From Aegilops tauschii subsp. strangulata (lineage: Eukaryota > Streptophyta > Magnoliopsida > Poales > Poaceae): 64,000 bases of DNA. Shown here one piece after another: positions 31,200 through 42,455 of this stretch. Position numbers and translations under genes: made by a program. The notes beneath the pieces are model-generated. The model made no database searches and was not told where the DNA came from. It saw only the letters and a list, made by a program, of their open reading frames with translations. Within the stretch, counting starts at the first letter, position 1; each line of letters begins with the position of its first letter. Where the stretch lies: assembly GCF_002575655.3 (NCBI RefSeq), contig NC_053036.3, positions 155,348,627 through 155,412,626 on the forward strand, read 5' to 3'.

Positions 31200-32680
31200 A
31201 AAATAAAACGACATTTCAAGGATAGCACTCATCATGTGAAGAAGCAAAAACTTAGGCTCAACCGATACTAACAGATAATTGTTGAAGAAGAAAGGTGGGA
31301 TGCCTACGGGGCATCCCCAAGCTTAGATGCTTGAGACTTCTTGAAATATTATCTTGGGGTGCCTTGGGCATCCCCAAGCTTGAACTTTTGCGTCTCCTTA
31401 ATTCCTTTTATATCACGGTTTCCTAAATCTTGAAAGCTTCATCCACACCAAACTCAACAAGAACTCGTGAAATAAGTTAGTATAAACCAATGCAAAAACC
31501 TTATCATTCTCTACTGTAGAAAATCACAAAAATATTATTCAACATTGCATACTAAATGTCTCTGCATATTTAATACTCCTATCCTCAAATAGAATCATTA
31601 AACAAGCAAACATATGCAAACAATGCAAACATAACAACAATCTGCCAAAACAGTACAATCTGTAAAGAATGCAAGATTCATCATACTTCCCTAAATCCAA
31701 AAATTATGAAAGAAAATTCCCATTGTAATTTATCAGAGATTATTATGCAAAAGGTTTCAACATTTTATCACATTCTGGCTTTTCTAGGGAATTTTTGCAA
31801 CAACGATAAAGTTTCTCTTTTGAAACAGCAACATGTATACTTGCAAAATAAGCATGGTAAAGGCTATCCTTGACATTTTTATTGAAAATAGAGATGCAAA
31901 ACATTATTCTAAATAACATCAAGCAAATACTAACAAAATAAAATGACACTCCAAGCAAAACACATATCATGTGGTGAATAAAAATATAGCTCCAAGTAAA
32001 GTTACCGATGAACGAAGACGAAAGAGGGGATGCCATCCGGGGCATCCCCAAGCTTATGCTCTTAGTTGTCCTTGAATATTACCTTGGGGTGCCTTGGTAA
32101 TCCCCAAGCTTAGGCTCTTGCCACTCCTTATTCCATAGTCCATCGAATCTTTACCCAAAACTTGAAAACTTCACAACACAAAACTTAACAGAAGATCTCA
32201 TGAGCTCCGTTAGCGAAAGAAAACAAAACACCACTTCAAGGTACTGTAATTAACTCATTCTTTATTTGTATTGGTGTTAAATCTACTGTATTCCAACTTC
32301 TCTATGGTTTATAAACTATTTTACTAGCCATAGATTCATCAAAATAAGCAAACAACACACAAAAACAGAATCTGTCAAAAACAGAACAGTCTGTAGTAAT
32401 ATGTAACTAACGCAAAATTCTGGAACTCAAAAACTTCTACCAAAATAGGACGACCTAGATAATTTTATTATTGATCTTCTGCAATTGGAATCAGTATTTT
32501 ATCACGTTTTGGTGATTTTAAACAATTGTTCTTGTGAACAGAAAGTTTCTGGAATTTTCAGCAAGATCAAATAATTATCATCCAAGAAGATCCTATAGGT
32601 CTTACTTGGCAAAAACACTAATTAAAACATAAAACCACATCTAACCAGAGTCTATATCAAATATTTATTACTAAAAAGAA
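31200..32680 (-). repeat. Degenerate tandem duplication, unit about 735 bp
   Basis: The two halves share, in the same order, an AAAATAAAA..GACA segment, paired GGCATCCCCAAGCTT hairpins, a CTTGAAA..TTC segment, a CAGAATCTG-type stretch and a TTTTATCAC..TTT segment. The break is near 31935. Identity is modest, so the duplication is old or under weak constraint. Confidence 0.6.
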
Positions 32681-32728
32681 CCAAAAAGAAAGAACAAAAA
32701 TAAAAATTGGGTCGCCTCCCAACAAGCG

Positions 32729-33537
32729 CTAACGTTTAACGCCTCTAGCTAGGCATGATGATTTCAATGATGCTCGCGTAAAAGATAAGAGTTGAAACAT
32801 AAAGAGAGAATCATGAAGAATATGACTAGCACATTTAAGTCTAACCCACTTCCTATGAATAGGGATTTTGTGAGGAAACAACTTATGGGAACAATAATCA
32901 ACTAGCATAAGAAGGCAAAACAAGCAAATCTTCAAGATTTTCAACACATAGAGAGGAAACTTGATATTATTGCAATATGTAGAAGCATATGATCCTCTCT
33001 CATAATAATTTTCAGTAGAAACATGAATGAATTCAACAATATAACCGGCACCTAAAGCATTCTTTTCATGATCTACTTGCATAGAAATTTTCCTACTCTC
33101 CACGTAAGCAAATTTATTCCCGTCAATAGTAGTGGGAGCAAACTCAACAAAATAACTATCATGTGATTGAAAATTAAGATCAAGATGACAAGTTTCATGG
33201 TTATCATTATTATTTATAGCATACGTGTCATCACAATAATCATCATAGATAGGAGGCATGCTTTCATCATAATAAATTTGCTCATCAAAACTTGGGGGAC
33301 TAAACATATCATCTTCATCAAACATAGCATCCCAAGGTTGTGGCTTTGCATATCATTAGCATCATGGGTATTCAAGGAATTCATACTAACAACATTGCAA
33401 TCATGCTCATCATTCACATATTTTATGCCAATCATTCTATGTAATTCTTCTTCTAGTACCTGAGCACAATTTTCCTTCCCATCATTTTCACGAAAGACAC
33501 TAAAAAGATGAAGCGTATGAGACAAACTCAATTCCAT
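32729..33537 (-). pseudogene. Acidic ORF of the non-autonomous element, one frameshift
   Basis: Two minus-strand frames (33537-33214, then from 33325 to 32729) join at one frameshift near 33325. The product would be about 270 residues, acidic and Asp/Tyr-rich in the middle (SFDEQIYYDESMPPIYDDY), then VDHEKNALGAGYIVEFIHV and YCNNIKFPLYVLKI with a hydrophobic segment LKICLFCLLMLVDYC. It lacks zinc knuckles, the gag fold and any catalytic motif. I do not recognise a function. It is the only protein-like content of the element and lies where gag-pol would be. Confidence 0.55.
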
Positions 33538-33632
33538 TTTTTTATAGTTTTCTTTTATAAATTAAACTAGTGATAAAACAAGAAACAAAAAGATTTGATT
33601 GCAAGATCTAAAGATATACCTTCAAGCACTCA

Positions 33633-33714
33633 CCTCCCCGGCAACGGCGCCAGAAAAGAGCTTAGTTGACGGGGTGTGAGTGCCGCTTACCTAGCCTCCC
33701 CGGCAACGGCGCCA
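33633..33714 (-). other. Duplicated primer binding site (two copies, 62 bp apart)
   Basis: Minus strand TGGCGCCGTTGCCGGGGAGG occurs at 33714-33695 and again at 33652-33633. Each is preceded by the same AGCTCTTTTC spacer, so a 31-bp block is repeated. Only the first copy is at the correct distance (10 bp) from the LTR end at 33725. The tract pairs with the 3' end of tRNA-Asp. Confidence 0.9.
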
Positions 33715-33724
33715 GAAAAGAGCT

Positions 33725-35409
33725 TGATGTCTACTACACAACCTTCTTCTTGTCGACGTTGTTGGGCCTCCAAGTGCAGAGGTTTGTAGGACAGTAGCAA
33801 ATTTCCCTCAAGTGGATGACCTAAGGTTTATCAATCCGTGGGAGGCGTAGGTTGAAGATGGTCTCTCTCAAGCAACCCTGCAACCAAATAACAAAGAGTC
33901 TCTTGTGTCCCCAACACACCCAATACAATGGTAAATTGTATAGGTGCACTAGTTCGGCGAAGAGATGGTGATACAAGTGCAATATGGATAGTAGATATAG
34001 GTTTTTGTAATCTGAAAATATAGAAACAGCAAGGTAACTAATGATAAAAATGAGCGTAAACGGTATTGCAATGCAAGGAAACAAGGCCTAGGGTTCATAC
34101 TTTCACTAGTGCAAGTTTTCTCAACAATAATAACATAATTGGATCATATAACTATCCCTCAACATGCAACAAAGAGTCACTCCAAAGACACTAATAGCGG
34201 AGAACAAACGAAGAGATTATGGTAGGGTAGGAAACCACCTCAAAGTTATCCTTTCCGATTGATCTATTGAAGAGTCCGTAGTAAAATAACATGAAGCTAT
34301 TCTTTCCGTTCGATCTATCATAGAGTTCGTACTAGAATAACACCTTAAGACACAAATCAACCAAAACCCTAATGTCACCTAGATACTCCAATGTCACCTC
34401 AAGTATCCGTGGGTATGATTATACGATATGCATCACACAATCTCAGATTCATCTATTCAAACCAACACAAAGTACTTCAAAGAGTGCCCCAAAGTTTCTA
34501 CCGGAGAGTCAAGACGAAAACATGTGCCAACCCTATGCATAGGTTCATGGGCGGAACCCGCAAGTTGATCACCAAAACATACATCAAGTGGATCACGTGA
34601 TATCCCATTGTCACCACAGATAAGCACAGCAAGACATACATCAAGTGTTCTCAAATCCTTAAAGACTCAATCCGATAAGATAACTTCAAAGGGAAAACTC
34701 AATCCCTTACAAGAGAGTAGAGGGGGAGAAACATCATAAGATCCAACTATAATAGCAAAGCTCGCGATACATCAAGATCGTATCACCTCAAGAACACGAG
34801 AGAGAGAGAGAGATCAAACACATAGCTACGGGTACATACCCTCAGCCCCGAGGGTGAACTACTCCCTCCTCGTCATGGAGAGCGCCGGGATGATGAAGAT
34901 GGCCACCGGTGAGGGTTCCCCCCTCCGGCAGGGTGCCGGAACAGGGTCCCAATTGGTTTTTGGTGGCTACGGAGGCTTGCGGTGACGGAACTCCCGATCT
35001 ATTCTGTTCCCCGATGGTTTTAGGGTATATGGAGATATATAGGCGAAAGAAGTCGGTAAGGGGAGCCACGAGGGGCCCACGAGGGTGGAGGGCGCGCCCG
35101 GGGGTGGGCGCGCCCCCCTGCCTCGTGCCTTCCTCGTTGCTTCCCTTACGTATACTCCAAGTCTTCTGGATTGCTTCCGTTCCAAAAATAACTCTCCCGA
35201 AGGTTTCATTCCGTTTGGACTCCGTTTGATATTCCTTTTCTGCGAAACACTGAAACAAGGGAAAAACAGGAACTGGCACTGGGCTATGGGTTAATAGGTT
35301 AGTCCCAAAAATAATATAGAAGTGCATAGTAAAGCCCATTAAACATCCAAGATGGATAATATAATAGCATGAATACTTCATAAATTATAGATACGTTGGA
35401 GACGTATCA
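33725..35409 (-). repeat. 5' LTR (1685 bp) of the complete Athila-like element
   Basis: Minus strand TGATACGTCTCC to GTAGTAGACATCA. GGCGCGCC cores lie at 35091-35098 and 35107-35114. A TATATA box at 35041-35036 follows about 50 bp further on. Small frames inside are incidental. Confidence 0.95.
35036..35041 (-). promoter_or_regulatory. TATA box in 5' LTR
   Basis: Minus strand GCCTATATATCTCC, about 50 bp downstream of the GGCGCGCC core. Probable start-site selector for the full-length transcript. Confidence 0.6.
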
Positions 35410-35414
35410 TCGCC

Positions 35415-35695
35415 CCACGTCTCGGGAAGCGGTTTTCTTGGCACGTCTTGTCAAAGCAGAGATCGTGTCCCCTTATTCACGGGATTTTCAATAATGTAGG
35501 TATGGGTAACCCAACCGTCCCCTGGGTACAACTCTTTGGGGATAGGTAAGTTTCAAGACCCAGGAGGGGATGCTCGATATTCTGGGCCTTCATATAGGGA
35601 CCCAGACTTGTCTTTTTCTTCCGCGCTTGCTTCTTCCTCAACCCCAGCCACCTCGAGTTCTAGCCCTCAAGTTCCAATCACCACCATCCCCAATC
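35415..35695 (+). promoter_or_regulatory. Upstream region of the antisense gene
   Basis: About 280 bp between the nested element and the ATG at 35696. A TATA-like TCATATAGG lies at about 35590, then a CT-rich leader. The boundary to the promoter may extend across the nested element into 27563-27792, which was contiguous before that insertion. Confidence 0.35.
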
Positions 35696-38600
35696 ATGTC
35701 CGGGTCTAGCCGTTCAGGCCGGTGGGTGGCCTCTTCCGTCACGGAGGAGGATATTGCGAAGCTCCGCGCAGCGAGGTACCTGACCCCAGAAATCCTTCAT
35801 CGGCTTTGTGCCGAGGGGCAGATCATTCCCACCCCCAAATCTGGCGAGAGGGTAGTATTTGTGTCCCACTTCCTCCATGGGTTAGGGTTCGCGCTTAACC
35901 CCTTCGTCCAGGGGCTCATGTTCTACTATGGGCTAGATTTTCACGATCTGGCCCCGGACTCTGTTCTTCTCATCTCAGCATTCATCGTCACGTGTGAGGC
36001 CTTCCTCCGCACTCCTCCGCACTTTGGTTTGTGGCTCAATACTTTTGATGTGAGGCCGCGGGTGATAGAGGGGGAGCAGGCGGAGTGCAACAGCATTGTA
36101 ATAAACAAGCTTGCCAGCGCGGTTTGGTTTGAAGGATCCTTCGCCGAGTCTTCCGAACTATGGCAGCAGGGGTGGTTTTATGTCAACGAGCCGGGGGGCT
36201 CCAAGTGGGTGGCTACGCCTGCTTCCGACCCGGCCCTCCGACTCAGCTTGCTTCATGGATCAACAAGGGGTTGGACTGGGGATCCGCTAATGAGGTGCAG
36301 ACTCTGCAAGGTCGCATCCGAAGCCTTATCGAGAAGGGCATCGATCTTGTGAACGTCGTTCAGGTAATGCTGGTCCGCCGGATCCTGCCGTGTCAACGGC
36401 GACCTCTCCGTATGTGGGAGTTCAATCCAGAAGGGCAGCGGGCTCTTCAGCACTTCTTCGGTACTACACACGAAGGAATGTGGAAGTTATATTTCGGGGA
36501 GCGAGAGCAATGGCCGGACACCACCGAAGACGTCGGCCTCGACTGCAATCATCTGGACACTCCGGTAAATATTCAATCCCCGCACACCTTTCATTCAAGC
36601 ATCTCTTGACAAGACACTAAACTACCTGCCCTTATACAGGACTGGATAAAGAAAGCGGTGTTAATCTGGTGTCCGGCACCCCTTCCCGAAGACCCTGTGT
36701 CCGCCCTACTGACGCGGATGTTGATCCCGACACCGTACCTGGTGTCTATAGAGGGGGGCGAGAGCGGGGACCCCAGAGGAGATGCGCATCCTAAGGGCGA
36801 TTTAGGCGTTGTGTTCGGGGAAACCGAAACCCTTTTGCCCAGGGGCAAAGGTGTGGAGGGGGCACTTCATGGCAACAAGAGGGCCGCTTCTGGAGGTCAG
36901 GAGGGGAAGCCTTCCAAGAAAGGGAAAATGCAATCGTCGGGCGGCTTGAGCCGGGCAAGCGATGTCGTCGTTGAGCTTGATGATGAGGACGAACCTCCGG
37001 CCAGACCGTAAGTGGAGCAGGGCACTTTAACCATACCTCATTCCTTTCTTATTACTGAAATAACCCTCCGACATATGTGCATCCTCGTAGGTTAACGCCT
37101 GGTGTTTCTCAATCGTCCTCCTCCTCGAGGGACCTTCTTCCAGAGATGATGGAGAGTGACACACCTTCTCCGGCCTCCTCGCCTAACAGGGCGGATGATC
37201 TCGAGGTGTCGTCCCGGAGGGCTCCTCCCAACCGGCAAGTAGCGCAGGAAACGAGGAAGGAGCTACCCAAAGGTGGTGCCTCTGTCACTCAGGGTTCGGA
37301 GATCAAGAATGACGGCCCCGAACTATCCGGTTTACAGCCAGAGACAATGCTGGAGGCGAGTAAGCGGATTCCTTCAAAGTAACATCGAGCTTCGGCAGCG
37401 GTGTCCGAAGACCGAGGAGTGCCGGAGACGCTGACAGACATGCTGCGACGAGCGTCCGTTTCAGAGGAGCACCGTGCCTTAATGGTTACGGTGGTCGAAA
37501 AAGTTGTATCCGCAAAGAGCGGGTTGAATGAGGTCTTTACGAGCATTCTGAGAGGTTTTGAGGTTTGTGATGTAATGTTGCCAATTGAATAATATTGACA
37601 GAATGCACCTATTGTGTATGCAGTAGCCCCTGAGACTCGGATCTCCTTCCAAAGGAAGTGATCGGAGGATCGAAAAGATATTTTTCAGGTACTAACCTTA
37701 GTTTAATTTGGAATGCAGGCTGTCTCCCCGCCTGCCACTGCCCGAAATTCGGAGGTAACCGAACTGCGGCGAAAGCTGGATATTGCGGAGGATGACATTG
37801 CTTTGATCAACAGGCGTCTTGACGACTCGCAAGGTATATATTTCGAGCATTCCTTATGCCAATATGCTTGTAATGTAAGCCTGACTCTGAAGAGAGGTTG
37901 ATATGAAATGTGCATCAATGCAGATGGTGCTGCCGCCGTGGAAGCCCTTCGGGCGGAGCTAGCCCGGGCCAAGGAGCAGGCCGTGTTAGTAATGCGGCTG
38001 CCGAAAAGGCATCGGCTGAATTGAAGGCCGAACAAGTTGCGCGGCGCTAGGACAAGGAGGCAATGTCCACCATGGCGTGCGAGTTAGAGAATGCGGCTGG
38101 CCGCTGTAAACTTCTTGAGAAGGAAAATGAGGCCAAAACGGCTGAACTTGACAAGGCCTTACGAGAGGCGAGAGAAGGGTGGTCTGAATCCAGAGCAGCC
38201 CATGAGGAGATCCGGCAAGCTAGGGAGATTGTGGCTGGCAAGCCCTTTTTGCTACAGGCTAAGTTCGGCGATCCGAACTATGCTCAGCTTAACCAAGTAT
38301 GGAGTTCTCTGGAAAAAAATTTAGACTTGCCGAAGAGTTCTTCCGATGCGGCGCCGTTTTATCAGGCGTAAGAGGGGTATGCAACGGAGAAGCTTTTCTG
38401 GTCGCAATTTGGTGCGTCGAAGCGCCCTCTGTTGCTGAATGAAAAGATGTCCCAGTGGGCCGAGCTGCATAGGATATCCGGCGCTGCCATGAAGAACGTC
38501 GTGGTCCGTTTGTGGCAGACTGAACCTGTTTCGAGTAGTTACTTCGGCCTGGTGCAATGGCTTGCTGACGTGGTGCCGCGTATCGACGATGTGAAGCGGT

Positions 38601-38797
38601 CGGCGTGCATTGAAGGTGCACGGATGGCCTTCGCCCGAGTCAAGACATTCTGGGGGAAGATGAAAGCCATCGATGTTGCGACGAAGAGTCCACCCAAAGG
38701 CAAGGACCTTCCGGAACTGGAGTATTATTTTGGAGACGTTCTAGAGGCCGCCCGCTTGATAGAGGGTCAATGCTCGAAAGACATAATATTCGAGTGA
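35696..38797 (+). pseudogene. Antisense five-exon gene of a gypsy element (putative gypsy-type transposon domain)
   Basis: Plus-strand exons at 35696-36564, 36640-37007, 37091-37562, 37719-37833 and 37924-38797 are joined by four GT-AG introns of 75, 83, 156 and 90 bp. The reading phase matches at every junction. The first exon has the domain called putative gypsy type transposon, or transposase_28, in plant annotation: GERVVFVSHFLHGLGFALNP, LMFYYGLDFHDLAP, PHFGLWLNTFDV and LPCQRRPLRMWEFNPEG. Exons 4-5 are coiled-coil (VTELRRKLDIAEDD, KLLEKENEAKTAELDKALRE). It is broken by a frameshift near 36235, another near 37990, and stops at 37380, 38048 and 38369. It runs opposite to the gag of its element. 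Function unknown. Confidence 0.7.
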
Positions 38798-39853
38798 TGT
38801 GTACAAGGGTTGTAACAGACAACTTTATAGTTAATCTATTTTTTGCTCGAAGGCTTGTATTCTTCCTGTGCGGCCGTTTTAATGTAATTTGAAAGTTTTC
38901 CAGTCGTCGGCTTCAGCCCTCTCGTAGGAAATACGGGGGTGTTCGGAAAAGCATTGAATCACTCTTTATCCAACGTCTTGATCCATAAAGGAGGTGATAA
39001 TGCGGTGAACCAAGAAATCAGACTATAGGGCATTAACACTTTCACTTAGCCATAGGAGTTTTATGGTGGGGCTACGACATAGCCCCTGGTATGTATGCGG
39101 CGTATCGTAATATTGTGCCTTACATGTTTTGATCTGAAAAAGATCCTTCGTGTAACACGGAGAATCGCTAAAGATTCGAATAAGTCGTCAAGTGGTTGAC
39201 CAGCTCTCGCCGCATCATGACAGTCAGTTTTCGGCTTTCTCTATTGAGGTGCTCATCCGGTCAAAGCCAGGGCACAATCGTAGTAGTTCTCCCTTTACTA
39301 CCCTAGGCGATAGAGTGGAACATAGGGTAGCAAGCACAGGAGCCGGGCAACCCAACTATTGACCAAAGACAATGATTCGGAGCTGATGCATATAAGGCCA
39401 AACTTGCGAGGCCGAAGTACGCTATAGAGTTGTTCGGACTTTTATTGGCGACTCATTTGTTCCCATACCGGGCTTCTGGCATGTTATGCCGAGACACTTC
39501 TTGTGACACCGCCGTTGCGGCCGTACTCATTGTAGCAAGAGTATTTTAAGATTAGCTCGGATAAAGTTTACTGGGAGTGGAGCAATATGCCAATGATAAA
39601 TTCATATATAAAAAAGAAAAACCACAACCTGACTATTTGACATGCTTGGGGTCGGGAACGGAGGAAAAAGGGCATAGTACAGGCTCAAAATAAAGAGTGC
39701 GGTCTACAAAAAGCTATTTTGGACCTCCTATCGCACGTCTGCACCGCCCGTCCTCTCGGAGGGGTATCCTTAACGGAAGTAGCCCCTTAGGTGAGTGTAC
39801 GGATCCGAACTTCGATAGAGTCCGTTGTAGGTGCTGTCATGTTGGTCACCTGT
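38798..39853. other. Spacer between antisense gene and gag remnant
   Basis: About 1 kb with no credible coding frame. A plant-like poly(A) region (TTTTAATGTAATTTG, about 38876) lies soon after the antisense stop and could end its transcript. No pol domain was found here, which is why the element is called pol-less. Confidence 0.5.
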
Positions 39854-40865
39854 TTATAATAAAGAAAAGTGAAGAAAACGGATAAAAAACGTTATGGGAA
39901 TTCTTGCAGGGGTGCGCGTATTGTGCCGCCATCGATGCCCATGGTATCTTGAACGCGTAGTGATGTACGCGTGGTGTAAATCTTGCCAGCATAGTGGGTG
40001 GGTGGCGGAAGCCGAACTACTATTTCCGCTCCGGTAGTGGCCGAACGTTGGAGGGAAACTGTTTCTGGCCCCTGGTGTTCGGCTGGCGAGCCGCTCCGTC
40101 GTCTTTATCGCTTGGTGGCCTCCTCCCCTTGTATTCGGCGTTAAGTTTGCCTGCCTACTTAAAGACCCAACAGTTTCTATTGGTGTGATTGGCTGGCTTA
40201 TCAGGGTGACCATGAATCTGACAAGGTCGGTCCAGTATCCTGTCGAGGGCGGATGGTCCATCCTGGCTGGCCTTAAATGGCTTCTTCCGTTGACCGGGCT
40301 TCGGATTGTGAAATCCGGCATTGTCCGCTGTGTCGCGAAATCCTTCGTTATTGTTGAGACTGTTGTGTTTGGTTAGTCGTGGCTTGCCGTTGCTGTCTCG
40401 GATTTCGGAAGTGCCCGGGTCACTGGCGTTGTTGCTTTTACGAGCGAGCCAGTTGTCTTCTCCCGCACAAAAGCGAGTCATTAGAGCGGTAAGGGCGGTC
40501 AGGTCCTTCCTGGTCGAGGTGGCGTGCTAGCCATTCATCCCGGACGCTATGTTTGAAGGCCGCAAGGGCTTCCGCGTCCGGACAGTCGACAATTTGGTTC
40601 TTGTTGACTAAGAACCTGGTCAAGAGCTCCCTGGTTGACTCGCCGGGATATTGGACAATATGACTTAAGTCGTCGGCATCTGGCGGCCGGACATATATTC
40701 CTTGGAAGTTGTCACGAAAGGTGTTCTCCAAATCTTCCCAGCTGCCAATAGAATTTTCTGACAAACTGTTTAGCCAGTACCGTGCGGGCCCCTTAAGCTT
40801 GAGAGGCAGGTATTTAATGGCATGAAGGTCGTCTCCGCGAGCTAGGTGGATATGGAGGAGATAGT
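39854..40865 (-). pseudogene. gag remnant of the pol-less gypsy element
   Basis: The minus strand reads from the junction into LLHIHLARGDDLHAIKYLPL, KGPARYWLNSLSENSIGSWE and FRDNFQGIYVRPPDADDL, the standard gag core. A frameshift near 40480 follows, then CQIHGHPDKPANHTNRNCW, a Cys/His-rich segment. Downstream, frames change repeatedly. The 5' part is cut at 40866 by an LTR. It would make the particle protein if intact. Confidence 0.8.
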
Positions 40866-42455
40866 TGATACGTCTCCAACGTATCTACAATTTTTGATTG
40901 TTCCATGCTATTATATTATCTGTTTTGGATGTTTATGGGCTTTATTAAACACTTTTATATTATTTTTGGGACTAACCTATTGACCCAGAGCCCAGTGCCA
41001 GTTCCTATTTTTTCCCTTGTTTCAGTGTTTCGAAGAAAAAGAATATCAAACGGAGTCCAAACGGAATGAAACCTTTGGGAGAGTTATTTTTGGAACAGAA
41101 GCAATCCAGAAGACTTGGAGTGTACATAAGGGAAGCAACGAGGAAGGCACAAGGCAGGGGGCGCGCCCACCCCCTGGGCTCGCCCTCCACCCTCGTGGGG
41201 CCCTCGTGGCTCCCCTGACGTATTTCTTCCTCCTATATATACCAATATACCCTAAAACCATCGGGGAACAAAATAGATCAGGAGTTCCGCCGCCGCAAGC
41301 CTCTGTAGCCACCAAAAACCAATCAGGACCCTGTTCCGGCACCCTGCCGGAGGGGGGATCCCTCACCGGTGGCCATCTTCATCATCCCGGCGCTCTCCAT
41401 GACGAGGAGGGAGTAGTTCACCCTCGGGGCTGAGGGTATGTACCAGTAGCTATGTGTTTGATCTCTCTCTCGTGTTCTTGATTTGGCATGATCTTGATGT
41501 ATCGCGAGCTTTGCTATTATAGTTGGATCTTATGATGTTTCTCCCCCTCTACTCTCTTGTAATGGATTGAGTTTTCCCTTTGAAGTTATCTTATCGGATT
41601 GAGTCTTTAATGATTTGAGAACACTTGATGTATGTCTTGCGTGGGATAACCGTGGTGACAATGGGTTATTCTATTGATTCACTTGATGTATGTTTTGGTG
41701 ATCAACTTGCGGGTTCCTCCCATGAACCTACGCATAGGGGTTGGCACACGTTTTCATCTTGACTCTCTGGTAGAAACTTTGGGGCACTCTTTGAGGTTCT
41801 ATGTGTTGGTTGAATAGATGAATCTGAGATTGTGTGATGCACATCGTATAATCATACCCATGGATACTTGAGGTGATATTGGAGTATCTAGGTGACATTA
41901 GGGTTTTGGTTGATGTGTGTCTTAAGGTGTTATTTTACTATGAACTCTAGGGCTGTTTGTGACACTTATAGGAATAGCCCAATGAATTGATTGGAAAGAA
42001 TAACTTTGAGGTGGTTTCGTACCCTACCATAATATCTTCGTTTGTTCTCCGCTATTAGTGACTTTGGAGTGACTCTTGTTGCATGTTGAGGGATAGTTAT
42101 ATGATCCAATTATGTTATTATTGGTTAGAGAACTTGCACTAGTGAAAGTATGAACCCTAGGCCTTGTTTCCTAGCATTGCAATACCGTTTGTGCTCACTT
42201 TTATGATTAGTTACCTTGCTGTTTTTATATTTTCAGATTACAAAAACCTATATCTATCATCCATATTGCACGTGTATCACCATCTCTTCGCCGAACTAGT
42301 GCACCTATACAATTTACCATTGTAATGGGTGTGTTGGGGACACAAGAGACTCTTTGTTATTTGGTTGCAGGGTTGCTTGAGAGAGACCATCTTCATCCTA
42401 CGCCTCCCACGGATTGATAAACCTTAGGTCATCCACTTGAGGGTAATTTGCTACT
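40866..42455 (+). repeat. LTR of the 1685-bp Athila-like family, cut by a copia element
   Basis: It starts TGATACGTCTCC at 40866 and follows the solo LTR at 11369-13053 to within about 95 bp of its end, where the copia LTR begins. The left target repeat is probably ATAGT (40861-40865). GGCGCGCC lies at 41160-41167 and a TATATATA box at 41234-41241. Whether this is a solo LTR or the start of a full element cannot be seen; the rest lies right of the window. Confidence 0.85.
41234..41241 (+). promoter_or_regulatory. TATA box in LTR
   Basis: CCTATATATACC, 67 bp after the GGCGCGCC core, the same layout as the related LTRs. Confidence 0.6.

Larger units (their letters stand above)
29494..32728 (-). 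other. Long noncoding 3' region of the complete element
   Basis: About 3.2 kb with no credible reading frame. It holds two hairpins of the covarying type (31034-31117), four internal polypurine-like hairpins, and a degenerate tandem duplication of about 735 bp (31200-32680). Confidence 0.7.
27793..35409 (-). mobile_element. Complete non-autonomous Athila-like element (7617 bp, TSD TCGCC)
   Basis: Two LTRs of identical length (1685 bp) bracket an internal region with a tRNA-Asp-type primer site (duplicated), one degraded acidic ORF, a long noncoding part and a polypurine tract. Five-base direct repeats TCGCC flank it exactly (27788-27792 and 35410-35414). There is no gag, protease, RT or integrase, so movement would need proteins from an autonomous relative. 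It lies inside the pol-less gypsy element. Confidence 0.95.
27082..40865 (-). mobile_element. Pol-less gypsy element with 468-bp LTR and an antisense gene
   Basis: Read on the minus strand: gag remnant (40865-39854), a spacer, a gene on the opposite (plus) strand (35696-38797), a polypurine tract, and the 3' LTR (27549-27082). A complete 7.6 kb element (27793-35409, TSD TCGCC) sits between the antisense gene and the tract. There is no room for protease, RT or integrase between gag and the antisense gene, so this copy is either a deletion derivative or a non-autonomous family. Extra ORFs in antisense orientation are known in Tat-lineage elements. The 5' end is cut at 40866. Confidence 0.7.

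Noticed and set aside
35570..35695. Upstream extension of the antisense gene's first exon to an ATG at 35570
   Set aside because: Low-complexity leader-like sequence. The 35696 start directly precedes the recognisable domain.
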